From positions 744,001-808,000 of the forward strand of contig NZ_CP070501.1 in NCBI RefSeq assembly GCF_018308945.1: DNA of 64,000 nt, in the 5' to 3' direction. Source of the DNA: Agrococcus sp. Marseille-Q4369 (GTDB lineage: Bacteria; Actinomycetota; Actinomycetes; Actinomycetales; Microbacteriaceae). The notes beneath the pieces were generated by a model, which saw nothing but the letters and a program-made list of their open reading frames with translations, made no database searches and was not told the origin of the DNA. The position numbers and the translations under genes are program-made. Below, in pieces: positions 21,201-27,454 of the stretch. Every line of letters starts with the position of its first letter. The first letter of the stretch is position 1.

Positions 21201-21627
21201 CCTCGATGTCGGTCGTCGCGGGCGTCGAGCGCAGCACGGGCACGCCTGCGGCGATCGCGTGCTCCTTGGCCGTCACCTTGTTGCCGGCCATCGCGAGCAC
21301 CGACGCGCCCGGGCCCACGAAGGTGATGCCGGCCTCGGCGGCCGCGGTCGCGAGCTCGGGGTTCTCGCTCAGGAAGCCGTAGCCGGGGTAGATGGCGTCG
21401 GCGCCCGCGTCCTTCGCGACCCGGATGATCTCGCTCACCGTGAGGTAGGCGCGCACGGGGCGGCCGGGCTCGCCGATCTGGTACGCCTCATCCGCCTTCT
21501 GGCAGTGGAGGGAGTTGCGGTCCTCGTGCGCGTAGACGGCGACGGTGCGGATGCCGAGCTCGTTGGCCGCGCGGAATGCCCGGATGGCGATCTCGCCACG
21601 GTTGGCGACGAGGAGCTTCGAGAACAT
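18223..21627 (-). CDS. pyc: pyruvate carboxylase
   Basis: A 1134-residue biotin enzyme that carboxylates pyruvate to oxaloacetate (anaplerosis). Domains in order: biotin carboxylase with ATP-grasp (FSKLLVANRGEIAIR at the N-terminus, AGGGGRGMRLV, EMNPRIQVEHTVTE), carboxyltransferase (PNIPLQMLLRGRNTVGYT, LAIKDMAGLL, HLHTHDTAGG), and a C-terminal biotinyl domain with EAMKME. Length is normal for single-chain enzymes. The ATG follows GGAGGG. It is divergent from the ParA-like gene, and def follows in an overlapping unit. Confidence 0.97.
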   Translation of the reverse strand: MFSKLLVANRGEIAIRAFRAANELGIRTVAVYAHEDRNSLHCQKADEAYQIGEPGRPVRAYLTVSEIIRVAKDAGADAIYPGYGFLSENPELATAAAEAGITFVGPGASVLAMAGNKVTAKEHAIAAGVPVLRSTPATTDIEALVAGADEIGFPVFAKAVAGGGGRGMRLVQRREDLRDALEGAMREADSAFGDPTMFIEQAVVRPRHIEVQILADATGETVHLFERDCSVQRRHQKVVELAPAPNLSQEQRDALYRDAVAFARSIGYVNAGTVEFLLDTAGERAGQHVFIEMNPRIQVEHTVTEEITDVDLVASQIRIAAGESLEQLGLTQDRIEMHGAALQCRVTTENPADGFRPDTGRITAYRSPGGAGVRLDGGTINPGTEVSPHFDSMLAKVTCRGRDLDTAIRRAHRAVSEFRIRGVASNIPFLLNLLDDEEFRAGDVSTHFIDEHPELTRINPPKDRASKVLAWLADVTVNQPNGAADGVINPAIKLPGCDLETDAPAGERQKLQQLGPEGWAQALRDRTSLAVTETTFRDAHQSLLATRVRTADLVAIAPHVARMTPELLSMEAWGGATYDVALRFLGEDPWERLARLREAMPNIPLQMLLRGRNTVGYTPYPTEVTSAFVDEAAATGIDVFRIFDALNDVDQMRPAIDAVRATGTAVAEVALCYSGDLLNPDEDLYTLDYYLRLAERIVDAGAHVLAIKDMAGLLRAGAASKLVAALRERFALPVHLHTHDTAGGQLATLLAASAVGVDAVDVASAPMAGTTSQPSLSALVAAVAHTERDTGLSLQAVSDLEPYWEAVRRLYKPFESGLPGPTGRVYRHEIPGGQLSNLRQQAIALGLADDFERIEDWYAEASRILGRPTKVTPSSKVVGDLALQLVAQGVDPEEFERDPRKFDIPDSVIGFMAGELGDLPGGWPEPFRSKVLEGRDVDISVKPLAPEQAARLAEPGADRREALNELLFAGPTKAFTETREQYGDLSVVDTIDFLYGMQHGEEHHVGIGRGVTLNVSLEAVGEADDDGIVTVMTVLNGQLRPVYVRDRSVKVDKAKAEKADASMPGQVAAPFAGAVTVKVAAGDQLAAGDPVATIEAMKMEAAITTPIAGTVERLALSGTTPVEAGDLIAVVRPA

Positions 21628-21677
21628 AGAGGAACCCTCCAGGGTGCGGCGACGCGTGCTTCTCAATGTAGTGGGGC

Positions 21678-21683
21678 TAGGCT
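21678..21683 (+). promoter_or_regulatory. -10 box of leaderless promoter for the ParA-like gene
   Basis: TAGGCT ends 8 bases before the GTG start at 21692, with no Shine-Dalgarno sequence between. Confidence 0.5.
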
Positions 21684-21691
21684 TGGGCGCC

Positions 21692-22612
21692 GTGCACGTA
21701 CTCTCGATCAGTTCGCTCAAAGGCGGTGTCGGCAAGACCACGGTGACGCTCGGCCTCGCCTCCGCCGCATTCGCCAAGGGCCTCCGCACGCTCGTCGTCG
21801 ATCTCGACCCGCAGTCGGACGCCTCGACCGGCATGGACATCGAGATCGAAGGCCGGCTCAACGTCGCCGACGTGCTCGCGAATCCGAAGGACAAGGTCGT
21901 CCAGCAGGCCATCTCGCCATCGGGCTGGACGCAGGGCCACGGCGGCACCATCGACGTGCTCATCGGCTCGCCCTCGGCGATCAACTTCGACGGGCCGCAC
22001 CCGACGATCAAGGACATCTGGAAGCTCGAGACGGCGCTCACGACGGTCGAGAACGACTACGACCTCGTGCTCGTCGACTGCGCGCCGTCGCTCAACGCCC
22101 TCACGCGCACCGCGTGGGCCGCGTCCGACCGCGTGCTCGTCGTGACCGAGCCCGGCCTGTTCTCGGTGGCCGCCGCCGACCGCGCGCTGCGCGCGATCGA
22201 GGAGATCCGCCGCGGCCTCAGCCCGCGCCTCCAGCCGCTCGGCATCGTCGTGAACCGCGCGCGCCCGCAGTCCCTCGAGCACCAGTACCGCATCCAGGAG
22301 CTCAAGGACATGTTCGGCCCGCTCGTGCTCGACACGGTGCTGCCCGAGCGCACCTCGATGCAGCAGGCGCAGGGCGCCGCCCGGCCGCTGCACGTGTGGC
22401 CCGGTGAAGGCGCGCAGGAGATGGCGCTGCAGTTCGACGAGCTGCTGCAGCTCGTGCTGACCGCCTCGGGCCGCGCGGGCGACGAGGCGGCCTCGGGCCG
22501 CAAGGTGCCGGCGCCGACGGCTGCCGTCGACGCGACGGCCGCTGCGCAGCTCGAGGAGGCAGCGGCCGCCGAGGCGGAGGCCGACTCCTCCTCCGCGCCC
22601 GACAAGCAGTAG
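21692..22612 (+). CDS. ParA/MinD-family ATPase (orphan)
   Basis: A 306-residue deviant-Walker ATPase. The first residues MHVLSISSLKGGVGKTTVTLG contain the ParA-type Walker A, followed by VVDLDPQSDAS and LVLVDCAPSLNALT. The C-terminal 50 residues are Ala/Glu-rich and disordered-looking. No parB lies next to it, so it is not the chromosomal parAB pair; homologues divergent from pyc are usual in this family of bacteria. A cellular positioning role is likely but its cargo is unknown. Confidence 0.88.
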   Translation: MHVLSISSLKGGVGKTTVTLGLASAAFAKGLRTLVVDLDPQSDASTGMDIEIEGRLNVADVLANPKDKVVQQAISPSGWTQGHGGTIDVLIGSPSAINFDGPHPTIKDIWKLETALTTVENDYDLVLVDCAPSLNALTRTAWAASDRVLVVTEPGLFSVAAADRALRAIEEIRRGLSPRLQPLGIVVNRARPQSLEHQYRIQELKDMFGPLVLDTVLPERTSMQQAQGAARPLHVWPGEGAQEMALQFDELLQLVLTASGRAGDEAASGRKVPAPTAAVDATAAAQLEEAAAAEAEADSSSAPDKQ

Positions 22613-22618
22613 CAGCTT

Positions 22619-22655
22619 CGAGAGCGCCCGCACCCCTCCGGTGCGGGCGCTCTCG
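22619..22655 (+). terminator. terminator after the ParA-like gene
   Basis: A 16-bp perfect stem CGAGAGCGCCCGCACC with a 5-base loop, beginning 6 bp after the stop codon. No T run follows beyond the stem. Confidence 0.75.
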
Positions 22656-22670
22656 CGTTCCACCCACCCC

Positions 22671-22790
22671 GAGCGGTCACTTCCGCGCGTGAACGGTCAC
22701 TTCCGCGCGTGAGCGGTCACTTCCGCGCGTGAACGGTCACTTCCGCGCGTGAACGGTCACTTCCGCGCGTGAACGGTCACTTCCGGCCTC
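22671..22790. repeat. 20-bp tandem repeat array A (6 units)
   Basis: Six head-to-tail 20-bp units. Five read GA(A/G)CGGTCACTTCCGCGCGT and the sixth (22771-22790) diverges in its last five bases. The units alternate between GAGCGG and GAACGG at the start. Together with arrays B and C it forms a continuous block in a single 20-bp register. The period is not a multiple of three, so it does not encode a repeated peptide. Confidence 0.9.
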
Positions 22791-22910
22791 GAGCTGTCAT
22801 CCCCAGAGGAGTTGACCGCTCGCGGGCCGAGCTGACCGCTCGCGGGCCGAGCTGACCGCTCGCGGGCCGAGCTGACCGCTCGCGGGCGGAGCTGACCGCT
22901 CGGAGAGGCG
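22791..22910. repeat. 20-bp tandem repeat array B (one degenerate plus five units)
   Basis: After a degenerate unit at 22791-22810 come five units of the type GCTGACCGCTCGCGGGCCGA; the first starts GTTG and the last turns into the array C sequence halfway. Read on the opposite strand, array A units give TGACCG(T/C)TC-ACGCGCGG, close to TGACCGCTC-GCGGGCC of array B, so A and B are diverged inverted relatives around 22791-22810. Confidence 0.9.
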
Positions 22911-23010
22911 CCACTCACCCCCGGGAGGCGCCAGTCAGGCGCGGGAGGCGCCACTCAGGCGCGGGAGGCGCCACTCAGGCGCGGGAGGCGCCAGTCGGCT
23001 GCGGGGGGCG
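22911..23010. repeat. 20-bp tandem repeat array C (5 units)
   Basis: Five units of the type CCA(C/G)TCAGGCGCGGGAGGCG, the first and last degenerate, continuing the 20-bp register of arrays A and B without a gap. It ends 30 bp before the stop codon of the MerR-family gene on the minus strand. No convincing coding sequence covers it. Confidence 0.9.
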
Positions 23011-23040
23011 GCAGCGGGAGGCGCGGATGCGCTGGGCGGG

Positions 23041-23610
23041 TCAGGCGGTGCGGCTGCGGCGCGCGCGCCGCGCGGCGAGCTCGTCGACGGGGCGCTCGTC
23101 GACCGGCGTGCCCTCGAGCTCGATGAGCTGCGACTCGACCTCGCGGAGCACGCGGCCGACGGCGATGCCGAACACGCCCTGACCGTTGCTCAGCAGGTCG
23201 ATGACCTCGTCGTTCGAGGTGCAGAGGTAGACGCTCGCGCCGTCGGAGATGAGGGTCGTCTGCGTCAGGTCGCGCACGCCCGCGTCGTGCAGCTGCTGCA
23301 TCGCGACGCGGATCTGCTGCAGCGAGATGCCGGTGTCGAGCAGCCGCTTGACGAGCTTGAGCACGAGGATGTCGCGGAAGGAGTAGAGCCGCTGGCTGCC
23401 TGAGCCGTGGGCGGGGCGGATCGTCGGCTCGACGAGCCCCGTGCGCGCCCAGTAGTCGAGCTGGCGGTAGGTGATGCCGGCGGCGTCGGCGGCGATGGAG
23501 CCCTTGTAGCCGACCGCGTCGTGCTCCTGCGGGAGGCCGTCGGTGAAGAGCAGGCCCGAGTCGATGCGGGGGGTGCCGCCCTGATCTGCATCCCGGGTGC
23601 CGTCGCGCAT
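23041..23610 (-). CDS. MerR-family transcriptional regulator (Rv1830-like)
   Basis: A 189-residue regulator with an N-terminal MerR winged helix-turn-helix: GYKGSIAADAAGITYRQLDYWARTGLVEP (about 32-60) and the wing GSGSQRLYSFRDILVLKLVKRLLDTGISLQQIR. The C-terminal part has no recognised ligand domain. With FtsR and GarA orthologues just upstream it reproduces the mycobacterial Rv1827-Rv1828-Rv1830 neighbourhood, without the Rv1829 nuclease-like gene that lies between them there. The ATG follows GGAAGGGA. Confidence 0.85.
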   Translation of the reverse strand: MRDGTRDADQGGTPRIDSGLLFTDGLPQEHDAVGYKGSIAADAAGITYRQLDYWARTGLVEPTIRPAHGSGSQRLYSFRDILVLKLVKRLLDTGISLQQIRVAMQQLHDAGVRDLTQTTLISDGASVYLCTSNDEVIDLLSNGQGVFGIAVGRVLREVESQLIELEGTPVDERPVDELAARRARRSRTA

Positions 23611-23638
23611 CGCCGTTCCCTTCCGAAGAGCTGAGCCC

Positions 23639-23658
23639 CAACCTTCAAGTCGAGGTTG
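23639..23658. promoter_or_regulatory. inverted repeat upstream of the MerR gene, possible operator
   Basis: CAACCT-N8-AGGTTG lies 29-48 bp upstream of the MerR-family start codon. MerR proteins bind dyads of this size between -35 and -10, so autoregulation is plausible, but no clear promoter hexamers flank it. Confidence 0.4.
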
Positions 23659-23776
23659 AGTGTTGTCGCCCACCGTATCGACCCGTCGCCCCGACCCGGC
23701 GGAACCTGCAACCGGCGCGGCGTGTCGGGTCGAGTCTACGCCCTGCCGCCGACGCGCGGCCGGGACGCACGGGCGC

Positions 23777-24460
23777 TCACGCGCCGAGCGCGTCGCGCGT
23801 GAGCAGGTCGCGGACGGCCTGGATCTGGCCCGCGAGGTCGCGAGCGGTCTCGGCCGCCTTCGCCTGGCTGCCCGTCTCGCGGCGGCCGCGCATGGGCTTG
23901 AGCGCCGATTCGATGAGCGCGGCCTCGCGCTGCGCCGACTGCCGCATGCCCCGGAGGTGCCGCGGCTCGATGCCGAAGCGCTGCAGCTCGACGAGCGCGC
24001 GCAGCGCCTGCACCGCGGCATCGCCGAACGGCTCGGCGCCCGGCAGCAGCTGCGCCGAGATCGCGTCGGCGAGCAGCTGCTTCGAAGCGCCCGCCTCCGC
24101 TTGCAGCTCGGTGCGCGAGAGCCGGCGCTCGCTGCCGAGGATCGATGGCGCCTCGAGGCGCACGTTCGCGCCCGGGATCTGCGGCGAGCGGCCCGCGTCG
24201 ATGTCGTCGAGGTGGCTGAGGATGACCTTGAGCGGCAGGTAGTGGTCGCGCTGCAGCGTGAGGATGTAGCGGAGCCGCTCGACGTCAGCCGCGTCGAACT
24301 TGCGGTAGCCCGACGGCGTGCGCTGCGGGGAGATGAGCCCCTGGTCCTCGAGGAAGCGCAGCTTCGACGGCGAGAGGTCGGGGAACTCGGGACCGAGCTT
24401 CGCGAGCACCTGGCCGATCGAGAGAAGGGCGGCAGCCTTCCTCGCCGCCGGCGCGCTCAC
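23777..24460 (-). CDS. ftsR: MerR-family regulator FtsR
   Basis: A 227-residue MerR-type regulator: LLSIGQVLAKLGPEFPDLSPSKLRFLEDQGLI followed by TPSGYRKFDAADVERLRYIL is the signature of the FtsR/Rv1828 group, which controls cell-division genes in corynebacteria. A long helical C-terminal part follows. The GTG start overlaps the upstream FHA gene stop as GTGA, so both are cotranslated. Regulatory targets here are not visible. Confidence 0.87.
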   Translation of the reverse strand: MSAPAARKAAALLSIGQVLAKLGPEFPDLSPSKLRFLEDQGLISPQRTPSGYRKFDAADVERLRYILTLQRDHYLPLKVILSHLDDIDAGRSPQIPGANVRLEAPSILGSERRLSRTELQAEAGASKQLLADAISAQLLPGAEPFGDAAVQALRALVELQRFGIEPRHLRGMRQSAQREAALIESALKPMRGRRETGSQAKAAETARDLAGQIQAVRDLLTRDALGA

Positions 24461-24912
24461 TGCCGGGGTTCGAGGTCGAGGCGGGAGCGGTAGAAGGTCA
24501 GGCGGAACTTGCCGACCTGCACCTCCGCGCCATCGTGCAGCACCGCCTGGTCGACGCGCTCGCCGTTGTGGTACGTGCCGTTGAGCGAGCCGAGGTCGCG
24601 CAGCTCGAAGCTCGTGCCGGAGCGGGCGAACTCCGCGTGCCGGCGCGAGACGGTGACGTCGTCGAGGAAGATGTCGGCGTCGGGGTGCCGGCCCGCGATC
24701 GTCGAGTCCTGGTCGAGCAGGAAGCGGGCGCCGACGTTGGGCCCGCGGCGGACGACGAGGATCGCCGACCCGGAGGGCAGCGACGCGACCGCCTCGCGGT
24801 CCTCCGGCGTGGTGCCGGAGAGCATCGACGCGAGCTGCGCGCGGTAGTCGTCACCCCACGACTGGGTGCTCTCTCCGTCGCGGCCGGGCTGGCGGCCGTC
24901 GTGCTCGGTCAT
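24457..24912 (-). CDS. FHA-domain regulator (GarA/OdhI-like)
   Basis: A 151-residue protein with a C-terminal forkhead-associated domain (about 60-140): GRHPDAD, DDVTVSRRHAEF and DLGSLNGTYHNGERV. In mycobacteria and corynebacteria this protein, phosphorylated by Ser/Thr kinases, controls 2-oxoglutarate dehydrogenase and glutamate metabolism. The phosphorylated N-terminal motif ETT of GarA reads EST here (GESTQSWGDDYRAQL), so one Thr is still available. ATG 24912 follows GGAGGAAG at 6 bp; an upstream in-frame Met at 24948 lacks this. Confidence 0.87.
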   Translation of the reverse strand: MTEHDGRQPGRDGESTQSWGDDYRAQLASMLSGTTPEDREAVASLPSGSAILVVRRGPNVGARFLLDQDSTIAGRHPDADIFLDDVTVSRRHAEFARSGTSFELRDLGSLNGTYHNGERVDQAVLHDGAEVQVGKFRLTFYRSRLDLEPRQ

Positions 24913-24988
24913 GCGCTTCCTCCACGCGGATGGGCCATCGCTGGCCAAGGTCTCGAGTGCCGTTCAGCATAGCGATCCATACGCTGAA

Positions 24989-25007
24989 CCAGACGTTGAA
25001 CGTCTGG
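24989..25007. promoter_or_regulatory. inverted repeat in the garA upstream region
   Basis: CCAGACGTT-G-AACGTCTGG, a perfect 9-bp dyad with a 1-base centre, lies about 80-95 bp upstream of the FHA gene. A second arm pair TTCAGC/GCTGAA (24964-24969 and 24983-24988) adjoins it. A TATGCT at 24973-24968 (minus) is a candidate -10. Likely an operator; binder unknown. Confidence 0.4.
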
Positions 25008-25054
25008 CGGCTTGAGAGGCCACCCTAGCGAATCCGAGCACCCCGGCGCGCCGG

Positions 25055-25369
25055 TCAGGGGAAGCCCGCGAAGGCGCGCAGCAGCGCGGCCGTGACGGCC
25101 GCCGCCGCGACCGCGACGATGAACGGCGCCCGCACCGCGAACAGGCCCGCCGCGACGAGCACCGCCGGGATCCGCGCGTCGAGCACGACGCTGCCCTCAC
25201 CCCCGAGCGCCTGCACCGCGACGAGTCCCGCGAGCAGCGAGACGGTGAGCAGCTCGAGCGTGCGCCGCGGCCGCGGGCTGTCGAAGACCGCCGGCGGCAC
25301 GGCGTAGCCGAGCAGCTTGATCGCGAGCACCGCGATGCTCGCGAGCAGGATGAGGTGCCAGAGCGTCAC
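25055..25369 (-). CDS. azlD: branched-chain amino acid exporter small subunit (AzlD)
   Basis: A 104-residue protein with about four hydrophobic segments, matching AzlD in length and layout. It pairs with AzlC to export branched-chain amino acids. The GTG start overlaps the azlC stop (GTGA). Substrate is inferred from the family. Confidence 0.85.
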   Translation of the reverse strand: MTLWHLILLASIAVLAIKLLGYAVPPAVFDSPRPRRTLELLTVSLLAGLVAVQALGGEGSVVLDARIPAVLVAAGLFAVRAPFIVAVAAAAVTAALLRAFAGFP

Positions 25370-26085
25370 GAGCGCTCCCCCCTCTCCGCCACCGGCTCGG
25401 ACAGCACCGGCGCGGGCCGCGGGCCGAACCAGTTCGTCAGGCCGACGACGACGCCCACGACCGCCGCGACGATCACCGGCATCCCCGCGGGCAGCACTGG
25501 CAGGAGCGCCGCCGCGAGCACCGCGCTCGCCGCCGCGACCGCGACCGCTTGCCGCGCCTTGAGCCGCGGCCACAAGAGGCCCACGAACGCCGCCGCGGCC
25601 GCCGCGTCGAGCCCCCACTGGCGGGGGTCGCCGAGCAGGTCGCCCAGCAGCGCGCCCGCGAGCGTCGCGAGGTTCCAGCCGATCCAGATGCCGACGCCCG
25701 TCACCCAGAAGCCCGTGCGCTGCGCGCGCGGCTCCTCCTGCGCGAGCGCGACCGCGGTCGACTCGTCGATCGTCACGTGCGCCGCGACCGGCAGCACGGC
25801 TCCGCGCGGCTGCACGACCCGGCGCATGCTCATGCCGTAGAGGGCGTTCCGCAGCCCGAGCATCGCGGCGCTCGCCACCCCCGCGATGCCGCCGCCCGCG
25901 GCGATCACCCCGATGAACGCGAACTGCGAGCCGCCGGAGAACATCAGCAGGCTCAGCACCATCGTCTGCCACACGTCGAGGCCCGACGCGATCGAGAGGG
26001 CGCCGAACGAGAGCCCGTAGGCGCTCGTGGCCACGACGACGCTCACGCCCTCGCGCCAGGCTCGTCGCACCGCATCCGTCTGCAC
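25366..26085 (-). CDS. azlC: branched-chain amino acid exporter large subunit (AzlC)
   Basis: A 239-residue integral membrane protein with AzlC features: AYGLSFGALSIASGLDVWQT, SGGSQFAFIGV and GLRNALYG. With AzlD it forms a two-subunit exporter for valine, leucine and isoleucine. The GTG start is preceded at 6 bp by TAGGCT and no ribosome-binding site, suggesting a leaderless mRNA. Confidence 0.9.
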   Translation of the reverse strand: MQTDAVRRAWREGVSVVVATSAYGLSFGALSIASGLDVWQTMVLSLLMFSGGSQFAFIGVIAAGGGIAGVASAAMLGLRNALYGMSMRRVVQPRGAVLPVAAHVTIDESTAVALAQEEPRAQRTGFWVTGVGIWIGWNLATLAGALLGDLLGDPRQWGLDAAAAAAFVGLLWPRLKARQAVAVAAASAVLAAALLPVLPAGMPVIVAAVVGVVVGLTNWFGPRPAPVLSEPVAERGERS

Positions 26086-26091
26086 CGATCC

Positions 26092-26097
26092 AGCCTA
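26092..26097 (-). promoter_or_regulatory. -10 box of leaderless azlC promoter
   Basis: Minus strand TAGGCT-GGATCG-GTG: the hexamer ends 6 bases before the azlC start codon. The same TAGGCTGGATCG string precedes the LLM oxidoreductase start at 29671. Confidence 0.5.
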
Positions 26098-26107
26098 AGC
26101 GCGCGGC

Positions 26108-26113
26108 TAGCCT
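26108..26113 (+). promoter_or_regulatory. -10 box of leaderless tag promoter
   Basis: TAGCCT ends 7 bases before the ATG at 26121; no Shine-Dalgarno sequence. Confidence 0.5.
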
Positions 26114-26120
26114 TGCCTGC

Positions 26121-26735
26121 ATGCACCTCATCGTGGGCGACGACGGCCTCGCCCGCCCCGCGTGGGCGGCGACCGATGCGCTGCTGCGCGACTACTACGA
26201 CACCGAGTGGGGCATGCCGGTGCGCGACGAGCGCGGCCTGTTCGAGCGGCTCTCGCTCGAGGCGTTCCAGTCGGGGCTCTCGTGGGCGACGATCCTGCGG
26301 AAGCGCTCGGCGTTCCGCGCGGCCTTCGCGGGCTTCGATCCGGATGCGGTGGCGCGCTTCGGCGAGGACGACGCCCTGCGCCTCGTGGCCGACGCGAGCA
26401 TCGTGCGCAACCGGCGCAAGGTCGACGCCACGATCGGGAACGCGCGGGCGACCGTGCGGCTGCGGGAGGACGGCGGGCTCGCAGCCCTCATCTGGTCGTT
26501 CCAGCCGGAGTCGACGCCGCTGCCCCGCTCGTTCGCGGACGTGCCCACGTCGAGCCCGGAGTCGGTCGCGCTCTCGAAGGAGCTCAAGCGCCGCGGCTTC
26601 GCGCACGTCGGGCCGACGACGATGTTCGCGCTCATGGAGGCGGTCGGCATCGTCGACACGCACCTGATCGGCTCGCACCGGCGCGGCTCGAGCGGCGTGT
26701 GGACGGCGGACGGCTCGCGGGCGGAGGCGGCGTGA
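26121..26735 (+). CDS. tag: DNA-3-methyladenine glycosylase I
   Basis: Base-excision repair enzyme removing 3-methyladenine from alkylated DNA. The 204-residue protein shows the Tag core: YYDTEWGMPVRDERGLFERLSLEAFQSGLSWATILRKR, FARVGPTT-like GFAHVGPTTMFALMEAVGIV and DTHLIGSH. The four zinc ligands of E. coli Tag (Cys4, His17, His175, Cys179) are mostly gone: the Cys-Trp start is RPAW, the His before DTEWG is Tyr, and the last Cys is Ser. Such zinc-less Tag homologues probably fold without the metal (inference). Overlaps the next gene by 1 bp. Confidence 0.9.
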   Translation: MHLIVGDDGLARPAWAATDALLRDYYDTEWGMPVRDERGLFERLSLEAFQSGLSWATILRKRSAFRAAFAGFDPDAVARFGEDDALRLVADASIVRNRRKVDATIGNARATVRLREDGGLAALIWSFQPESTPLPRSFADVPTSSPESVALSKELKRRGFAHVGPTTMFALMEAVGIVDTHLIGSHRRGSSGVWTADGSRAEAA

Positions 26736-27454
26736 TGCGGGGGATCCTGATCGTGCAGTCGCGGCCCGAGGACGAGGTCGCCGACGCGGAGCTCGAGGCG
26801 ATGGTGCGCTTCGGCGCGCTCGACGAGTCGCGCATCCAGCGCGTGCGGCTCGACCGCGAGATCCCGGCGCTCGAGCTCCGCGACGTCGATGCCGTGCTCG
26901 TCGGCGGCGGACCGGCGAACTTCAGCGACGAGCACCGTCGCCCGCCCGGCCACGCCGAGACGATCGCGTGGCTCACGCACCTCGGGGAGCGCGTCATCCG
27001 AGACGACATCCCCTACCTCGGCGCGTGCCTCGGGCTCGGTGCCCTCGTGCACGCGCTCGGCGGCCGCATGGTGCGCGGCATCGCCGAGTCGGTCGCGCCG
27101 GTCGAGCTGAGCCTCGTGGGCGACGACTGGCTCACCGACGGGCTGCCGCGCGCCTTCACCGCCTTCGGCGGCCACAAGGAGGGCATCGCCGAGGCGCCCG
27201 AGGGCGCGACGACCCTCGCCGTCTCGGCCGCGTGCGTGCACATGGTGCGCATCGGGCAGCACGTGATCGGCACGCAGTTCCACCCCGAGCTCGACGCCGA
27301 CGGCCTCGAGCAGCGCATCCGCGTCTACCGCGACCACGGCTACTTCTCCCCCGACGAGGTCGAGGACCTCGTCGCCGCCGGCCGCGACGCGAGCGTGTCG
27401 CACCCGCAGTCGATCCTCGCGCGCTTCGCCGAGCGCTACGGGCTCTCGCGATGA
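26735..27454 (+). CDS. class I glutamine amidotransferase-like protein
   Basis: A 239-residue GATase-fold protein. The nucleophile elbow is YLGACLGLGAL (Cys) and the catalytic His lies in GTQFHPEL, so the triad is intact. GuaA-like amidotransferases without a synthetase domain are common; they may serve an unknown amidation or glutamine/gamma-glutamyl hydrolysis. The start overlaps the tag stop (TGATG), and its stop overlaps the glycerate kinase start, so the three genes form one translational unit. Confidence 0.85.
   Translation: MRGILIVQSRPEDEVADAELEAMVRFGALDESRIQRVRLDREIPALELRDVDAVLVGGGPANFSDEHRRPPGHAETIAWLTHLGERVIRDDIPYLGACLGLGALVHALGGRMVRGIAESVAPVELSLVGDDWLTDGLPRAFTAFGGHKEGIAEAPEGATTLAVSAACVHMVRIGQHVIGTQFHPELDADGLEQRIRVYRDHGYFSPDEVEDLVAAGRDASVSHPQSILARFAERYGLSR

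Noticed and set aside
18616-22407. 1263-codon plus-strand open frame opposite pyruvate carboxylase
   Set aside because: Shadow of pyc: its Arg/Val/Asp-rich sequence is the complement of a gene with G/C at nearly every third position and matches no protein type.
22757-22954. 65-codon minus-strand frame in the repeat block
   Set aside because: The 20-bp period shifts frame at each unit and there is no ribosome-binding site; open frame due to GC content.
22671-23010. Possible CRISPR array
   Set aside because: The 20-bp units are directly adjacent without unique spacers and no cas genes are present; it is a tandem repeat block.
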